A DNA stretch of 64,000 nucleotides from Tethya wilhelma (taxonomy: Eukaryota > Porifera > Demospongiae > Tethyida > Tethyidae), in assembly GCA_964030475.1 (NCBI GenBank), contig CAXIPT010000001.1, positions 8,566,722 to 8,630,721 on the forward strand. Reading direction: 5' to 3'. Positions 23,479 to 35,800 of this stretch are shown one piece after another. The notes below the pieces were generated by a model that saw only the letters and a program-made list of their open reading frames with translations, was not told where the DNA came from and did not search any database. Each line of letters opens with the position of its first letter. The first letter of the stretch is position 1. The position numbers and the translations under genes were made by a program.

Positions 23479-26400
23479 TTACGTACTCTTAACTACCATT
23501 TTCTTCCATTGTTCATCCATCCATTTCTTCAGTTTTGAACGTGCAATAGACTGGCTTCTGTAACGTTTAAAGTGACGGTGTTCACGGCCTTTCTTAAATT
23601 TAAACACTTGAGATTTTCTCAACTGATCAACCATCAGCTTTATGTCTTTTTCTTTGGATTTTCGGGTATGGAAACCAGAGGTTGATGGGACATTGTTCAC
23701 CGTATCAAACTGTTTGAAAGTCTTTGTAAGTAGATTCACACTTCTACCAATCCTTTTAATAGATTGTTCAGTGATGTTGGAACTGAGTCCACCCATTGCA
23801 TTTTTAGCTTCTCGGTTTAAATGTTCTAAGTGAAGGTCACACGATATATTCTTTCCAGGTCGACCATGCGTATTAATAGTTCTACTCCAAGCTAACTGTG
23901 CACGTGCTCTTGGTGAAAGAAGTTTGTCGTACTGACACAGAAGAGAGAATGCCTCTTTCGAATAGTTGGTTCTACCGGTCGCTTTGAATAAGGGCAAAAA
24001 GAATCTCCAGCAACGGATAATTCTGTCACCATCCCCTTCCTTTACAGCATCGATAAACTCCATTAGTAGTAGTCCCAATGTGAGAGTATCCTTTGCATAC
24101 TCCTGTACACCATCGTGTGATTCCTTTTCTGATGTTGGTCTTTCTTTTGTGTTCTCTTCAGGTACCATCAAGTTTACATACTTTCTCAGCATAATTTCAA
24201 TTTGTTGTATGAGAATGTTCCTACGCTCTAAGGAATTCAAACTATGTGATTCCAGAGGAAAGTGATCCCGAGAAGGATTATCAGTCAATGACTCCATGTC
24301 AAAATGTTCCATAGTGGCGGCAAGAATATGTGACTCAGTTGTAGTTAACATGAAGTCTTCACAAGCTGCTGTATTATTCTTGGGCTCACTGACAACATTG
24401 CGTCTGTTTACCAAGTTACGAAGTTGGTACATAGTGCCACCATCCATTACTGAGGAAGTATCAAACAAGCGGCGCCATATGACCTATATAGTTGTACATA
24501 TAAAATGCATGTAATTAGCTGAAAACATAACCATTATAGTAGTAATTAACTAACCTGTAATAAACAAAGCTTGGCATGCCAATCTTCGCACACTGGTTCC
24601 AACCCTTCCAACCTATCTTTAGCTCTGTCGGAATTTTTTCGAATTCCCTTACAGCCACGTGCTCGAGCCACAGTTAATTGGTCACCTCCAAAGAGAATAA
24701 CATGGAACAGATCAACAATGAGATCTATCTCCTTGTCACTAACGTCAGGGACTGCTTCCTTTGTACAAGTAGTACGCAATGGTGCATACTCCTGGAGCTC
24801 CTGCATTATAGTAATCATTTCCTCATATTTGGTTTCATCTTTCAAGATGATACCGAGAGGTGTCTGTGTATGATAGAAATCTGATAAACTTTACTGTTTA
24901 CAATAATACATGTACATTTCACACTCACCACTTCAGATTTCATTGACATTGCTTTATAGTAACGATGGTGTATATGTCTCTCCAGACCGGAACCAAATGA
25001 TTGGAAGTACGGCATGTGTTTCCTGAGGATACGAGCAACTAGGATTGACATGTTTCTCAAAAGAGTGTCGTGATCAGATGGTGACGGTAGGAACGAAAGT
25101 GTGTCAGTTTCACCAACATCAACATGTGGAGGAGAGTCATCATATTCGGTTAAGTCCAACCTGTCTCTTACAGCATACGTGTGGAAGTAATTCAGGGATC
25201 TCGTCTGGCTATCGGTCCTGACGTCATTTGGATTAACATTCTTATTCAGATTGTCTCCAACTATCTTGAACGTCTTCAGCGAATCTTCATGTGACGAACA
25301 GCTGTCCTCAGTACCGAATATGGAGTGGAGATCATCACTTGACGAGAATGAGGAGAAAGAAGAGGCACCTGTGTACGTCTCAAATGAAGTGGTACTAGTT
25401 TCACTCTGGTCTGGTTCAGATGATGAGGTCCTTGCAGACGAAGAAGGCACTTCACTACCTTCCGAACTCTCAGATTGGTTAACAGGGGAAGAAGGAAACT
25501 CAGTTGTCTCAATGCAATCTACTTCAGGACTAGCAGATTCAGATCGATTTGTAACCTAATAATATGTGCACATAGTTATAAACTTTGGACAGTAATATTC
25601 ACTTGATAATCATTATGGCCAGTACCGTATAGTTCCAAATTTTCGTGGTACAATATTTTCGTGAATTTCGTGATTTGACCGTATATCACGAAAATTTTCT
25701 CCACGTAAATTTAGAAAACCGTATATCGGCAATATAATTTCAGAGATCGTGATTCACGAAAATTAGCTCAAAACGGCAAAGACAGACTTTTCACGAACTT
25801 TTTGAACCACGAAAATTTGGAGCTATACGGTAATTCTTATGAATGAACATAATTATGATGTGCGTGCATTATATATACCTGATTAGACAGTGCCCGTGAA
25901 ACAATATCCTCTCTCCACTTCACCACATTCTGATCAAAATTCTCCCCCATCTTATCCACAAACTTCAGAGTGGCTTTGTGTGATAAGGAAAGGGCAAGCC
26001 TTTGTAGACGCATGTACAGCTACAGAAAAAAATATTGCAATATATTAACAATCACAGTGTATACTTGCTAAACAAATGTACCTGTTTTGGAGCATGGCTC
26101 CCAAACAGTAACATGGACAAGAGACGCTGAACAAGATTCATCCTTTGGCTTCTACAGCGTAGCAAGATTGATGCACACAGACCAACAATAGCATCCTCAT
26201 TGGGAAGTCGACGGGCACTTCGTCGACCTTTCTTGCTACTTCCACGAGTGCGGTGCTTCACATGTGCACACTGCTTGAGAATAGAGAATGTGGATGGTGC
26301 CTCTCTTTGAAGCTCATCTGTCACATCTGCCCAAGAAAAATTTTCTAAGGCATAAGGAGATCGGTTTCTAAGAATGGAGTTGGTCTTAAGAGATGTCACA

Positions 26401-27303
26401 TGTGACAGTTCCTTAGAGAGAACCTTTCCCATCAATTCAACCAATTTCTTCCTTATCTTCACGTCCTTCATTGCCTGTCGTGCAATTGACGCTCTACTTC
26501 TTCTCCCCACACTCCGACCTAGCGACTTGAGAGAACGGGTCAATTGGAACACCCTAGCTTTGCTTCTCTTTTTCACCAAAACCTACGAAAAGAAAAAAAC
26601 AGTGAATATTATAACAAACCACTTGTTAACGAGTGAAAATTCACACAAGTTTAAATGATATTAACAGCATATGTGATTATATTACCACCTCAGTGTATTT
26701 ATTCACTACGACTCAACTTACAGACACTGATGGAGTATCCGGGGCATGAATCTGTTGAATGACTCTACGTGTCGGAGTGTCAATAGCCCTTCTTTTACGA
26801 GTAGGCTCTGGAGGTGTAGGAAGAGAACGTTTCCTTGACACTGGAGTGGAGTGAGAAACAGTTGTGATCCCTGTTGGGGAGCTGATTTTGTGTGGAACAG
26901 TTGTTACATCTGTGACTATCGTTGTTGGAGAGCCAGATCTACTTCCAGATTCTTGACTAGCTGGGGTGATTGCGAGATTTTTTCTCCTCAGTTCAATACC
27001 GTCACACTCTGATACTTTCTGAAATCCTTCATCGAACGATTCCTCTAACGTCTTCAATTCCTTGTGAAGCTTTGTGATCTTCTCCAGATTTCTAAAGCAC
27101 TTCATACATATGAAAATGTGCTCCTTGGAAAGGTTAGATTGCTCTAATGGTAACAATCTTTGTACGTCCTCTTCTTTAAACCTTTCCCCATACAAAGCAA
27201 CGAGTGTGTGCAGTACATGGCATGAGGAAGGACTGTAAAGCTTCCTTCTCTGTGCAACGCCTTTCCTGATCTCAATGGAGCAGCAAAAACACTTGTCTTC
27301 CAT
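23479..27303 (-). CDS. Putative transposase with N-terminal zinc knuckles (DUF6589-like)
   Basis: Six exons: 27303-26722, 26582-26082, 26019-25879, 25555-24929, 24863-24555 and 24483-23479. Every exon is a multiple of three and every intron is phase 0; the product is about 1054 residues. Cys5/Cys8 and Cys66/Cys69 (CFCC... ICMKC) form a ZAD-like zinc module. A basic region follows, then an acidic/Ser linker (about 420-490). The C-terminal half has three candidate acidic residues in RNase H-like contexts: Asp509 in FKIVGDN, Asp678 in LFGGDQLT, and Asp/Glu near 937 in CDLHLEHLNR; RLEGLEPVCEDWHAKL follows the second. I recall these contexts from DUF6589 proteins that are common in invertebrates and fungi. 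The DDE assignment is inference. The ATG at 27303 lies 99 bp inside the right TIR. Confidence 0.7.
25623..25832. mobile_element. TACCGTATAG-family MITE, copy B, inside a transposase intron
   Basis: 26-bp TIRs (TACCGTATAGTTCCAAATTT plus TCGTGG, against its inverse at 25807-25832) with a single mismatch. It lies between transposase exons 3 and 4, so it inserted into the larger transposon and is removed by splicing. Confidence 0.8.
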
Positions 27304-27401
27304 AATTTGCTTGGTCTACTCGTGGTTGAACACGCAGTTTATTAATTTCTCGAGCGTGTATACTAACACGTGACTTGACTAATTATTGCATTCCACGTTG
27401 T

Positions 27402-27468
27402 AACGAAAACCGTGCCAGAGTCACCAGACTCTCCCTCTCCTTGTGTGAGGGTGTGTCTGGCCCGCGAG
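27402..27468 (-). repeat. Right terminal inverted repeat, 67 bp
   Basis: Exact reverse complement of 21834-21900. Outside it the sequence reads ACTAGGCTG, so the true end may extend 2-4 bases further (minus-strand read: CTAGTCTCGCGGG). Confidence 0.9.
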
Positions 27469-27813
27469 ACTAGGCTGTAACTAGAGTAACTAGGCTATAA
27501 ATGGCGCAGAAATAAGCGCCCAATATTAATGCATGCATCTATAGCTATTCTAACTGTAGGAAACAGTTTAGCTAATACTTATTGCCCATAATAAGAAGCG
27601 CTTAGCTTCTTTCCCCCACAAATTTCATTGTAAACTTATAATACACAATGCACACAACATTCATTCATTATTATGCAGATAAACAGCTCCTGGCATAGCC
27701 CAGCAATTCTGCAACACTGTAGGCCGTCTTCTGATCATCTTTAAGAGATTTCTTTCTGCTAGAAGTGTTTAGTTCATGAAGAATTCACTGTTTTTTGTTT
27801 GAAATTAAATATG

Positions 27814-27815
<2 letters not shown>
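27469..27815. other. No gene recognised
   Basis: Flank of the transposon; AT-rich, with CTAGGCTGTAACTAG and CTAGGCTATAA near-repeats. Confidence 0.4.
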
Positions 27816-27844
<29 letters not shown>

Positions 27845-28384
27845 GTTATTGCTTTACAGCAAGTATACATGAGATAAAGAATGGGTGAAGTAAAATAAGT
27901 GAGAGTTCTGAGATTTTAGCTGAGGTATACTGCTGAGGGTCAGCTATGAATAGCAGCCGGGACAAAGACAAACAATACTAGAGACAAATACAATAATATC
28001 ATTGACACAATATATAGTTATGTAGAAAGCCACAGATGAGTTGTATCATGACGAAGATGAGAAGAGCTGACGTGTAGGAGCTGAAGTGCATTTAGAGCAT
28101 GGACAACATAGATGAAAAGTGCATGTACTGTCCTCACTGAAACAATCAACAAAATGACTCCAAAAGAAAGACTTGATTTGGGTCATGATTGTGGTCTGCG
28201 TTAGACTCAAGTCAATTGGAGGTAAAGCATTCCAAATATTATAATGAGATGCACAAGCAGCAGCTGCATCGTGTACTTTATCAGAATTATATATCAATGA
28301 ACATAGCAACACATCCCGTGTACTAACGGGAGAGAAGCTCGCCATGGCTGACATAGCTGCATTCAAACGCTCATATCTCAGCAA
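27816..28384 (-). mobile_element. 5'-truncated LINE (non-LTR retrotransposon) 3' end
   Basis: The minus-strand frame 28384-28046 ends in the usual tail of a CR1/L2-type reverse transcriptase ORF: YNIWNALPPIDLSLTQ followed by IKSFFWSHF and a CTFHLCCPCSKC cluster. Upstream RT domains are absent. A short 3' region leads to an (AAT)n tail at 27816-27851, as in many LINEs that end in microsatellites. Confidence 0.7.
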
Positions 28385-29211
28385 TTGAAGCAGCCCCGCC
28401 CGTAAAATCTCGTCTGCAGCTCGCCAAGGTATGCCCCTCCCCTCTCGTGCAAAAAAATCAATTTCGCGCGCGCGTCGCGAATTACACTAAAACCGCCGAT
28501 TACTACAAACAAAGTTTGGTACTACCTGGTCGGTTTTCCAAAATTCGGTCACATTTGTTGTGCATAGTGGTATAAAGTGTTCTATCTATGAGTAACTGCA
28601 GCTGCAGCCATCAGTATATACAAGTGAAATTTTGCCTTCACAAAAAGTTTTAATGTACTTACATGCTTGTATTCCCACATGAATTATGGAGGCTTACGCT
28701 TTAATTGTGTATGACTATATAATACAAGGAGTGGGGCTCGCTTCGCTCGCCTACTCCTTCTTTGTGTATGTTTATAGGATTAGTTACTATAACTCAAACA
28801 ATAGTAGGATAAAATTATGAGCAAAGCTATTGTGTATTCTTCTATGGTCAGTTGGCTTAGGACAACCTTTGCAGTTGAAGCAACACACAACAATCCTCCA
28901 TGGCATAAGGAATTGGAAACTCAAAGGGAAGCAATGCTGCATGTGTATATGCTTTGGCCAGCTCAGCAATTTATCTCACTACGTGACGTCACAAACGACC
29001 CTTTTCCGACTTCCGCCATTTTTGTAATCAGCTGGCTAAGAAACTCGTTATCTGGCTAGCTGTGTTTCGTGTACAGCGACAGAGAAGCAGACTCCTAGAA
29101 GCGAAAGTTCTCCCCTCGCTACGCTTCTTTTGTGAAAGATTGGCTTCTCTATCACGCTTCTTCGTCGGATACATACGCCACTGGTAAGCCTTGTCAGCGA
29201 TCTCAAAAAAA
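28385..29211. other. Gene-free, locally CpG-richer stretch
   Basis: Contains CGCGCGCGTCGCG near 28467 and a short hairpin AAGGAGT...ACTCCTT (28726-28759). No coding supported. Confidence 0.4.
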
Positions 29212-29363
29212 GTTAGCCTTACTTGTAGCGCCTGTGATTCTATCCTAGGCTAGTACTATCTAAGCTAGTTCTCTAGGCACACTATTTATAGCTTGCATTT
29301 TTCACAGTCCAAAGAAAAAGTAGCGTTTTAGCTCGAGGTCGCATCACTTCCGGTGACCCTCCG

Positions 29364-29397
<34 letters not shown>

Positions 29398-29440
29398 ACA
29401 CACACACACACACGGACAAAACTTTGCTTATAATATGATT
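29212..29440 (+). repeat. Dispersed ~200-bp repeat, copy 1
   Basis: GTTAGCC...ACTTGTAGCGCCTG through CTTATAATATGATT matches 37812-38014 in the same orientation, with an inner (CA)n tract of different length. Copy 2 begins exactly after the N at 37811. Confidence 0.8.
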
Positions 29441-29492
29441 ATAAATAAATATTATTATAAGGTGTGCTATATAGCAAAGAGTATACCATGCA

Positions 29493-29620
29493 TTAGTCTA
29501 TCGAGCTAGACCCATTTTTCGCTCTACTATGACTGACACGGCGAAAAATGGCATTTTTCGCCGTGTTAGTCATAGGAAAGGGTCGTTAAAGCGAAAAATG
29601 GGTCTAGCTCGATAGACTAA
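29493..29620. mobile_element. 128-bp foldback element with flanking CCATGCA duplication
   Basis: TTAGTCTATCGAGCTAGACC at 29493 is mirrored at 29601-29620, and the inner arms (CTATGACTGACACGGCGAAA and its inverse) make nearly the whole element a palindrome. CCATGCA on both sides looks like a 7-8 bp target-site duplication, which suggests a hAT-type MITE. A decayed relative is near 43790-43825. Confidence 0.65.
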
Positions 29621-30099
29621 CCATGCATATATGCTGCATGCATGCATGCTAGATACTAGTATACAAGCAAACCTATAGTTTTTAACAGAAGTATGCCAAA
29701 ATTTGCCCAACAATTGATGTGCAAGTACAGTAATGATCATTACCATTTTTTTCACATGATGCCATCAATCAGGCCAGCAATCTCTCGCTCAGCATCCAAT
29801 GTGTGATTAGCATTCAGGTTAATATCTCACAATAGATTTTCCATAATTTTACATGATTGTATAATATATAGCATTGAATATTTAGCCCATTTGTATGCTA
29901 TATAACTAGCAATATTATTTTCTTGAAACTTTATTTTAATCATTACAAACAACAAAAAGCCTATTAAAAATGTATAATAGTACAAACACAGTAATTAATG
30001 TCAGGCTGTTCCTGAACTAATGCTATATGCCTAGAAAAAAAATACATTTTCAATGTTTCAATCATTTATATTAGTTCCTTTTTTCTGATTCAAGATTTA
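29621..30099. other. No gene; 3' flank of the crystallin gene
   Basis: AT-rich. Weak inverted similarity to the sequence after 39038 suggests that the crystallin duplication includes part of this flank. Confidence 0.4.
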
Positions 30100-30612
30100 C
30101 TAGTTGACCTTCTTGATCGATACGACTTTGTCGTTGTTGGCACGAGATATATTGAGGCGGGTACCAGGAGTAAACTTTGTTTTGTCATCCACAATGATAG
30201 CTGCACCATCCTTATCAAGCAACTCCCAGTTGTCTCTCAGCACGTGGAATGAAGACACACCCTTGTCCTGAAACTTTGTGAGAGTACCATCTCCGATGTA
30301 GTTCTGCGAGTTCCCCTCAAAGTTGTAATCCTCAAAGAGAATGATTCCTTCATCGCTGAAACCTTTGCAAGACTTTGGAGGACGAACAGATGAATCAAGA
30401 TCAGCAAAACCAGTACTTGTTATCATCTGGACTGAACCACTTTGCCTAGTCTCGCTGTACACGTAATAGATAGCACCGGAGTCATCAAGCTTAGCCTTGG
30501 TGAAATTGTGATAAGCGATATTGTCTTCTTCAACACGGTAGGACTTCTGTACACTTCCACGTAAGACAAGAGACACATTGGGAGCAGGAGCATCTGGTGC
30601 GTCAGTACTCAT
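30100..30612 (-). CDS. Beta-gamma-crystallin-like (geodin-like) protein, 170 aa
   Basis: Single uninterrupted frame with an ATG at 30612. Residues ~90-135 hold a clear Greek-key motif (LFEDYNFEGNSQNYI, then FQDKGVSSFHVL), and the N-terminal half looks like a second, diverged repeat of the fold. No signal peptide is present, so the protein is probably cytosolic. Size and layout match the sponge crystallin geodin. The paralogue at 38525-39037 differs at seven residues by my count. These proteins are stable, often Ca2+-binding; the sponge function is unknown. The 5' flank is cut by the N at 30705, so the promoter is only partly visible. Confidence 0.85.
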   Translation of the reverse strand: MSTDAPDAPAPNVSLVLRGSVQKSYRVEEDNIAYHNFTKAKLDDSGAIYYVYSETRQSGSVQMITSTGFADLDSSVRPPKSCKGFSDEGIILFEDYNFEGNSQNYIGDGTLTKFQDKGVSSFHVLRDNWELLDKDGAAIIVDDKTKFTPGTRLNISRANNDKVVSIKKVN

Positions 30613-30704
30613 GGTGTACTATAGGTTGTAGGGTATGTATCTGATGAAATCCAAAATTAGCTCCTTTGAAGAGTCTTCAATTTGTTGATTGTGTGCTGTG
30701 CTAA

Positions 30705-30705
30705 N
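30705..30705. other. Contig join (single N)
   Basis: Immediately followed by the start of the 2.1-kb duplicated block (30706-32822). Confidence 0.9.
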
Positions 30706-31353
30706 TGTCAAAATTAAGACATTCATACGTCGACACACGAATGATATCTGTTCTGAACAGTTTGAGCACATGCACATACATATTGTCCAATCCCTAGCTT
30801 AATTAATATTTTCTATTTTACTGTTAGCAGTAGCTGAAAATTATACCCGGGCCCTTTCACTTGACAAAAACTGTGAAGCCCCACTTCTTTTTTTTGTTCT
30901 GATTGTTCTCCAAATTCACAAGATTAATTATGAACTCTGAACCCTGCTGTGAAGTTGGTAGCCTCAATAGCTGTATTAAGTAATGAATTCCACCTAAACT
31001 GACCCATGAGTAATACTAACTAGACATGCATGCATCCATTGATAACTCATAAAGAATCTTAAGTAGGAAAACAGAGAAGGGAGAATTCGATCACTAGCTT
31101 AGTGAATGGATAGCAGCATGACATGTCTGAACAGAACTTAATTTAACTTTGTGGATTCTGGACTGTACCTTCACTTGTAGTCTTCATGTTTGTGCTTATA
31201 GTGCATGTTGTTCAAGTCATTATACAGTAATTAAGTTAGTATATCCATTCTTATAATTGTGATTTCATTCCAGTCTTTTGAAGTGAAGCACTTCACATCA
31301 CTTTAAACATGATAGGTTGCGTGTGTGAGTGTGTGTGTGTGTGTGCATGTGTG

Positions 31354-31400
<47 letters not shown>

Positions 31401-32822
31401 AGGGGAGGGGGGGGTATTTATGCCATAAAATGGTTCATTTATACATAAGTATATTCCCTAGAAGGAAACTGCATGCACTATTTCAGGTATGCATATCTTG
31501 CTCAATACAGACCAATGTATAACGTTGCTTAGAATCATTCATGGGACAATTTTGAAACCGTAAAATTTAAGACAACAATTAAATGATAACTATTACTTGA
31601 TGCGGTTCTTAAACTGAAAGGTGTAGTCCCATGCAGGTTCTACAATTAGGTTAGAATAGTCCCTGGGCCATTCTAAGTTACTGTGTGGTTTTCAGTACAG
31701 TCATCATAAAAGAGCAAAATGCTATGTAATATATAGCACTCACTACCTAGTTTCAAGTTGGAATAGTGAGTCAATCGCAAGCACAGCTGCTGGGTAAGTT
31801 ATTCACACACATGCGTTGTTTTAACAGTAAAAATGAAATATGCATAGTTCATGTAACCAAGGTCTGAGATCTGAAGTGTGTTATTCATACCATACAGTAT
31901 AAATAACACACTAAAAAAAGTCTCACTGAACATACCCTTGGTATGAACTACATTTATACTTTGGTTTTTACTGTGAATTGTGTATAATACATAACATCGC
32001 TGAATTGAAAATGCTAAAAAATGTCTAATGAAGTATTTAATGCAAAATTTAATGTCAGAAACAATTTTTGTTAGAGATATTACACGCATGATTGTGCTTG
32101 AGATGTATAGTTAACATTATTATTCTTTTACCATGTAATACTATGCTTGCACTATTTTCACTCTACATATCAAACAGTGATCACATGTGGCATAGCAGCA
32201 GTCAGTGTGAAATCAATAATTGCCAGAATGAAATCATACCAAGCATCAAGGAACAACAGGTTTGTACTTTGTTTCATATATACAGCATTGCTTTTTCATG
32301 AAGAAATTTCTTCAACTGAGATCTACTATGTGAAACCTACTGAGAATTCAACCTGTCCTTACGACAACTCCACCACACCATGTCTTACTTTATCGGAGTA
32401 TGCAATGAAACCAGACAACTATTTTGCCTCAAATATGTCACTGATACTGCTTCCGGGAATCCATTTACTCAATCATGATTTAATGATCACAAATACCGAC
32501 TACATAGGAATCACTCGTAAAACAGATACAGATTCAAATGTTACAGTAGTATGCACAGAGAAGACACCAGGCACAAAGATTGCATTCAGACATATAGAAA
32601 ATGTTTATTTGAATGCAATCAAGATGATTGGCTGTATGTGGAATATTTCCACGGTGAAACAATTTCTGATAAATAATACTATCATTCATAGTCAACAAGA
32701 CTCAAGAATTTGCTTGAGAAATGTAGCAGCAATTGTTTCGCAGAGCACATTCATACGATTTTATGCTTCAAACAATAACTTTGTTACTACTGCAATAGCA
32801 ACTGGAGGAGTTTTCGCCATTT
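30706..32822 (+). repeat. Copy 2 of the 2.1-kb duplication (matches 15587-17697)
   Basis: Includes the (GT)n tract at 31320-31398, the upstream region and the first codons of the intact receptor. Differences from copy 1 are allele-like (single substitutions and 1-2 bp indels). Confidence 0.85.
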
Positions 32823-35800
32823 TCGATAGCAACCTTACAATTAGAGAAAGCAAATTCATTAACAATACAGCACAATATGGTGGCGTTCTTTATTCATCCC
32901 ACAGTCAAGTGATAATTCAAAACAGCGATTTCATCAACAACACAGCACAGGAATGTGGAGTACTATATGCTGACAATCAAACCTCATGTTCAATACTTAA
33001 CAGTGTATTCAGAAACAACAGTGCTAAGCATGGGGGCGTTATTTGTGCCTATCATGACTTCACAATGAATATTTTATCTACAACTTTCAAAAACAACATA
33101 GCAACGGTTTCTGGTGGAGTTCTTCGCTTAGAACAAGGTGAGACCAAAATTAGTCACAGTAATTTCAGTTCCAATGGAGCAAGAACCAATCCTATGCAAA
33201 AAAATAACACTGGAGGAGTGATAAGTGCAATTTCACAGTGTACGATAATAATATCAGAATCTTTGTTTGAAAACAATACAGCAGGAAATGGGGGAGTGGT
33301 ACACACACAGAGCAATTCAGATATTGTGATAAAGAAAAGCAATTTTAGTAACAATAATGCTGTTTACAACTTTGGTGTAGGAGGTGTCCTCAACTTAAAT
33401 GATACTTCATTACTTATTGACAATGGAGCATTCCACAACAATGGAATATTCACATACCACAGGAAATATGGGGGAACCGGAGGTGTTCTATATTTAATGC
33501 ATGCCCATGCAGCTGTTCTCAACAATAGCATCTTCATAGGTAACTTTGGTGGATGGGGTGGAGTTGCAAGATTAGATCATAACCAAAACGTCCATATTGA
33601 AAACTGTAATTTCACTAACAACATGGCCACAGAAAAAGTATCCACTAATCCAAATACAGGGCAAGTGGGCATAGTAAATAGCAGTGTACAGATAAAAAAC
33701 AGCCATTTTAAAAACAACACACAAGGAGTGCTTTATTGTCAGAGTCAGGGTAAACTGCAACTAAACAATATATCTGTCTCAAACAACAGTGGTAGTGCAC
33801 TCTTTGCATATGTATGTAACATCACAAGTACTGGAGCACTCACAATTGAAAACAACACTGGCAGTACAGTGCTACTACAAAGCAAACTGACAATCAATGA
33901 TCATTTTGTCTTTATTTACAATAGAGGTTCATTTATACTTGATTCTACCACAGCTGCTCTATCTGGAGAAATTATTTTTGCTCATAACAGGCCTTATACT
34001 GGAGACATCTATGTTCAGGGAATAAATGAAGGTGGAGCTCTGACTGCATATCAGCAAAGTGAAATTATTTTCAATGGATTCTGTCATTTCGAAGACAACT
34101 TGGCAACAGCTGTTGGTGGAGCTATATTAGTGTCAGAAACAAAGGTTCAGATACTAAAACAGGTTACAATTGTTGACAACGTTGCTACACAATATGGCGG
34201 AGGTATATCAGCATTCCAAAGTGAGATAAACATCAAAGGAAATTTGACTGTGGATAGCAACGAGGCTCATCAATATGGTGGAGGAATTTACAATTCAGAC
34301 ACAAAAGTAAATGCCCTATCGGGGAGCTCCACTGTCATTGCAAATAATAGAGCCACTAAAGGTGGTGCAATGTACTTGGGTCTCAAGTCAAAAGTATACA
34401 TCATGAAACAAAACTTGGAGTGTATCAACTGCACTACATATCTCAATAAAAATGACACAAGGACAAATTGGATATCCTTCAACCTATCACACAACATAGC
34501 TGATCAACAAGGAGGAGCAATATACCATAGTGATGACACAAACGAAGCCTCTTGTGATCCTGACCAAATGTTTAGCTCCATAAAATTAGGTGAATGCTTC
34601 TTACAAAGCATAGCAATATATGATCTACCGGCTGATCCAAATCTAAATAGAACTGACATACATGTAAACAATCTTTGGTTCTTTAACAATACAGCACATG
34701 TGGCTGGATCAGCAATATATGGGGGGTTACTTGACAGATGTACATTGAGCTCACAGCTGGAGTTGCGAAACAAGTATCGTACAATAAGTGAGGATCCAAT
34801 CAGATACGTTCTTAACATAACAAATGCAGATATACAGGATATAAGCTCTGATCCAGTAAAGGTGCTATTTTGTGATCAAAATCAAAAGTCCATCCACTAT
34901 CAAAAATCACCAGTATACACGCAAAAGGGGCATAATTTTCAAGTTTCTGCAGTTGCAGTAGATCAGGTAGCAAACCCAGTTTCAGCAGTTGTACATAGCT
35001 CTCTTTCTTTGTTAAATGCAAACTTAGATGAAGGACAAGCTGGCCAAATCACTACTCAAAACTGCACCACATTAACCTATGCAATTTACTCATCTCAAGC
35101 AAAAGACTTTACTCAACTGTCTATGACACTGTACGCTGAAGGACCTTGCAGCGACCAGGGACCATCAAAAAGAGTAGTTAATGTGACTATTCTACCATGT
35201 ACTTGTCCACTAGGATTACAGCCTGCTCCACAACCATCAAACTGTAGCTGTCAATGTGACCCTGAGATCAAAAATTTTGTTACAAATTGTTCCTATCTAA
35301 ATGGTACAGTCATACGAGTCAAAAACACTTGGATTTATTATCTTAATAATTCAAATCAAACTGGTTTCATAACATACTCCAATTGTCCTTTTGACTACTG
35401 TGTCACGTCACCAGTCACTCTTGACTTCAGTCGTCCTAATGGTGCTGATGCTCAGTGTGCTTTTAACCGCTCTGGGATGTTGTGTGGCTCTTGTACAAAT
35501 GGAACTAGTCTCACCTTTGGAGGTTCTCATTGTATGCCTTGTTCCAATTCTTGGATAGCACTAATCATACCATTTGCTCTTGCTGGAGTGGCTCTTGTAC
35601 TTTTCATCTTGGTTTGTAACTTGACTGTTGCTGTTGGAACAATCAATGGACTGGTTTTCTATGCTAATATTGTTGTGGCTAACAGTGCCATATTCCTGCC
35701 TTTCGAGAAACCAAACCTCTTAACAGTGTTTTTAGCATGGATCAATTTGGACTTGGGAATTCAAACATGTTTTTACAATGGAATGGATGCATATGTCAAG

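Larger units (their letters stand above)
21834..27468. mobile_element. DNA transposon with helicase and putative DDE transposase (Academ/AcademH-like)
   Basis: The ends 21834-21900 and 27402-27468 are inverted repeats, identical over 67 bp, beginning CTCGCGGGCCAGACACACCC. The 5.6 kb between them holds exactly two convergent genes, a RecQ-like helicase (plus) and a six-exon gene (minus), 92 bp apart at their stops. Both begin within about 170 bp of a TIR. Both reading frames are intact, so the copy may have been active recently. From memory, helicase-carrying Academ elements (AcademH) have this gene pair; assignment to that lineage is inference, because I cannot search Repbase. A TACCGTATAG MITE sits in one intron. 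Confidence 0.8.

Noticed and set aside
28726..28759. Short hairpin AAGGAGT...ACTCCTT as a terminator or ncRNA
   Set aside because: Stem is short with mismatches; bacterial-type terminators do not apply in this genome.
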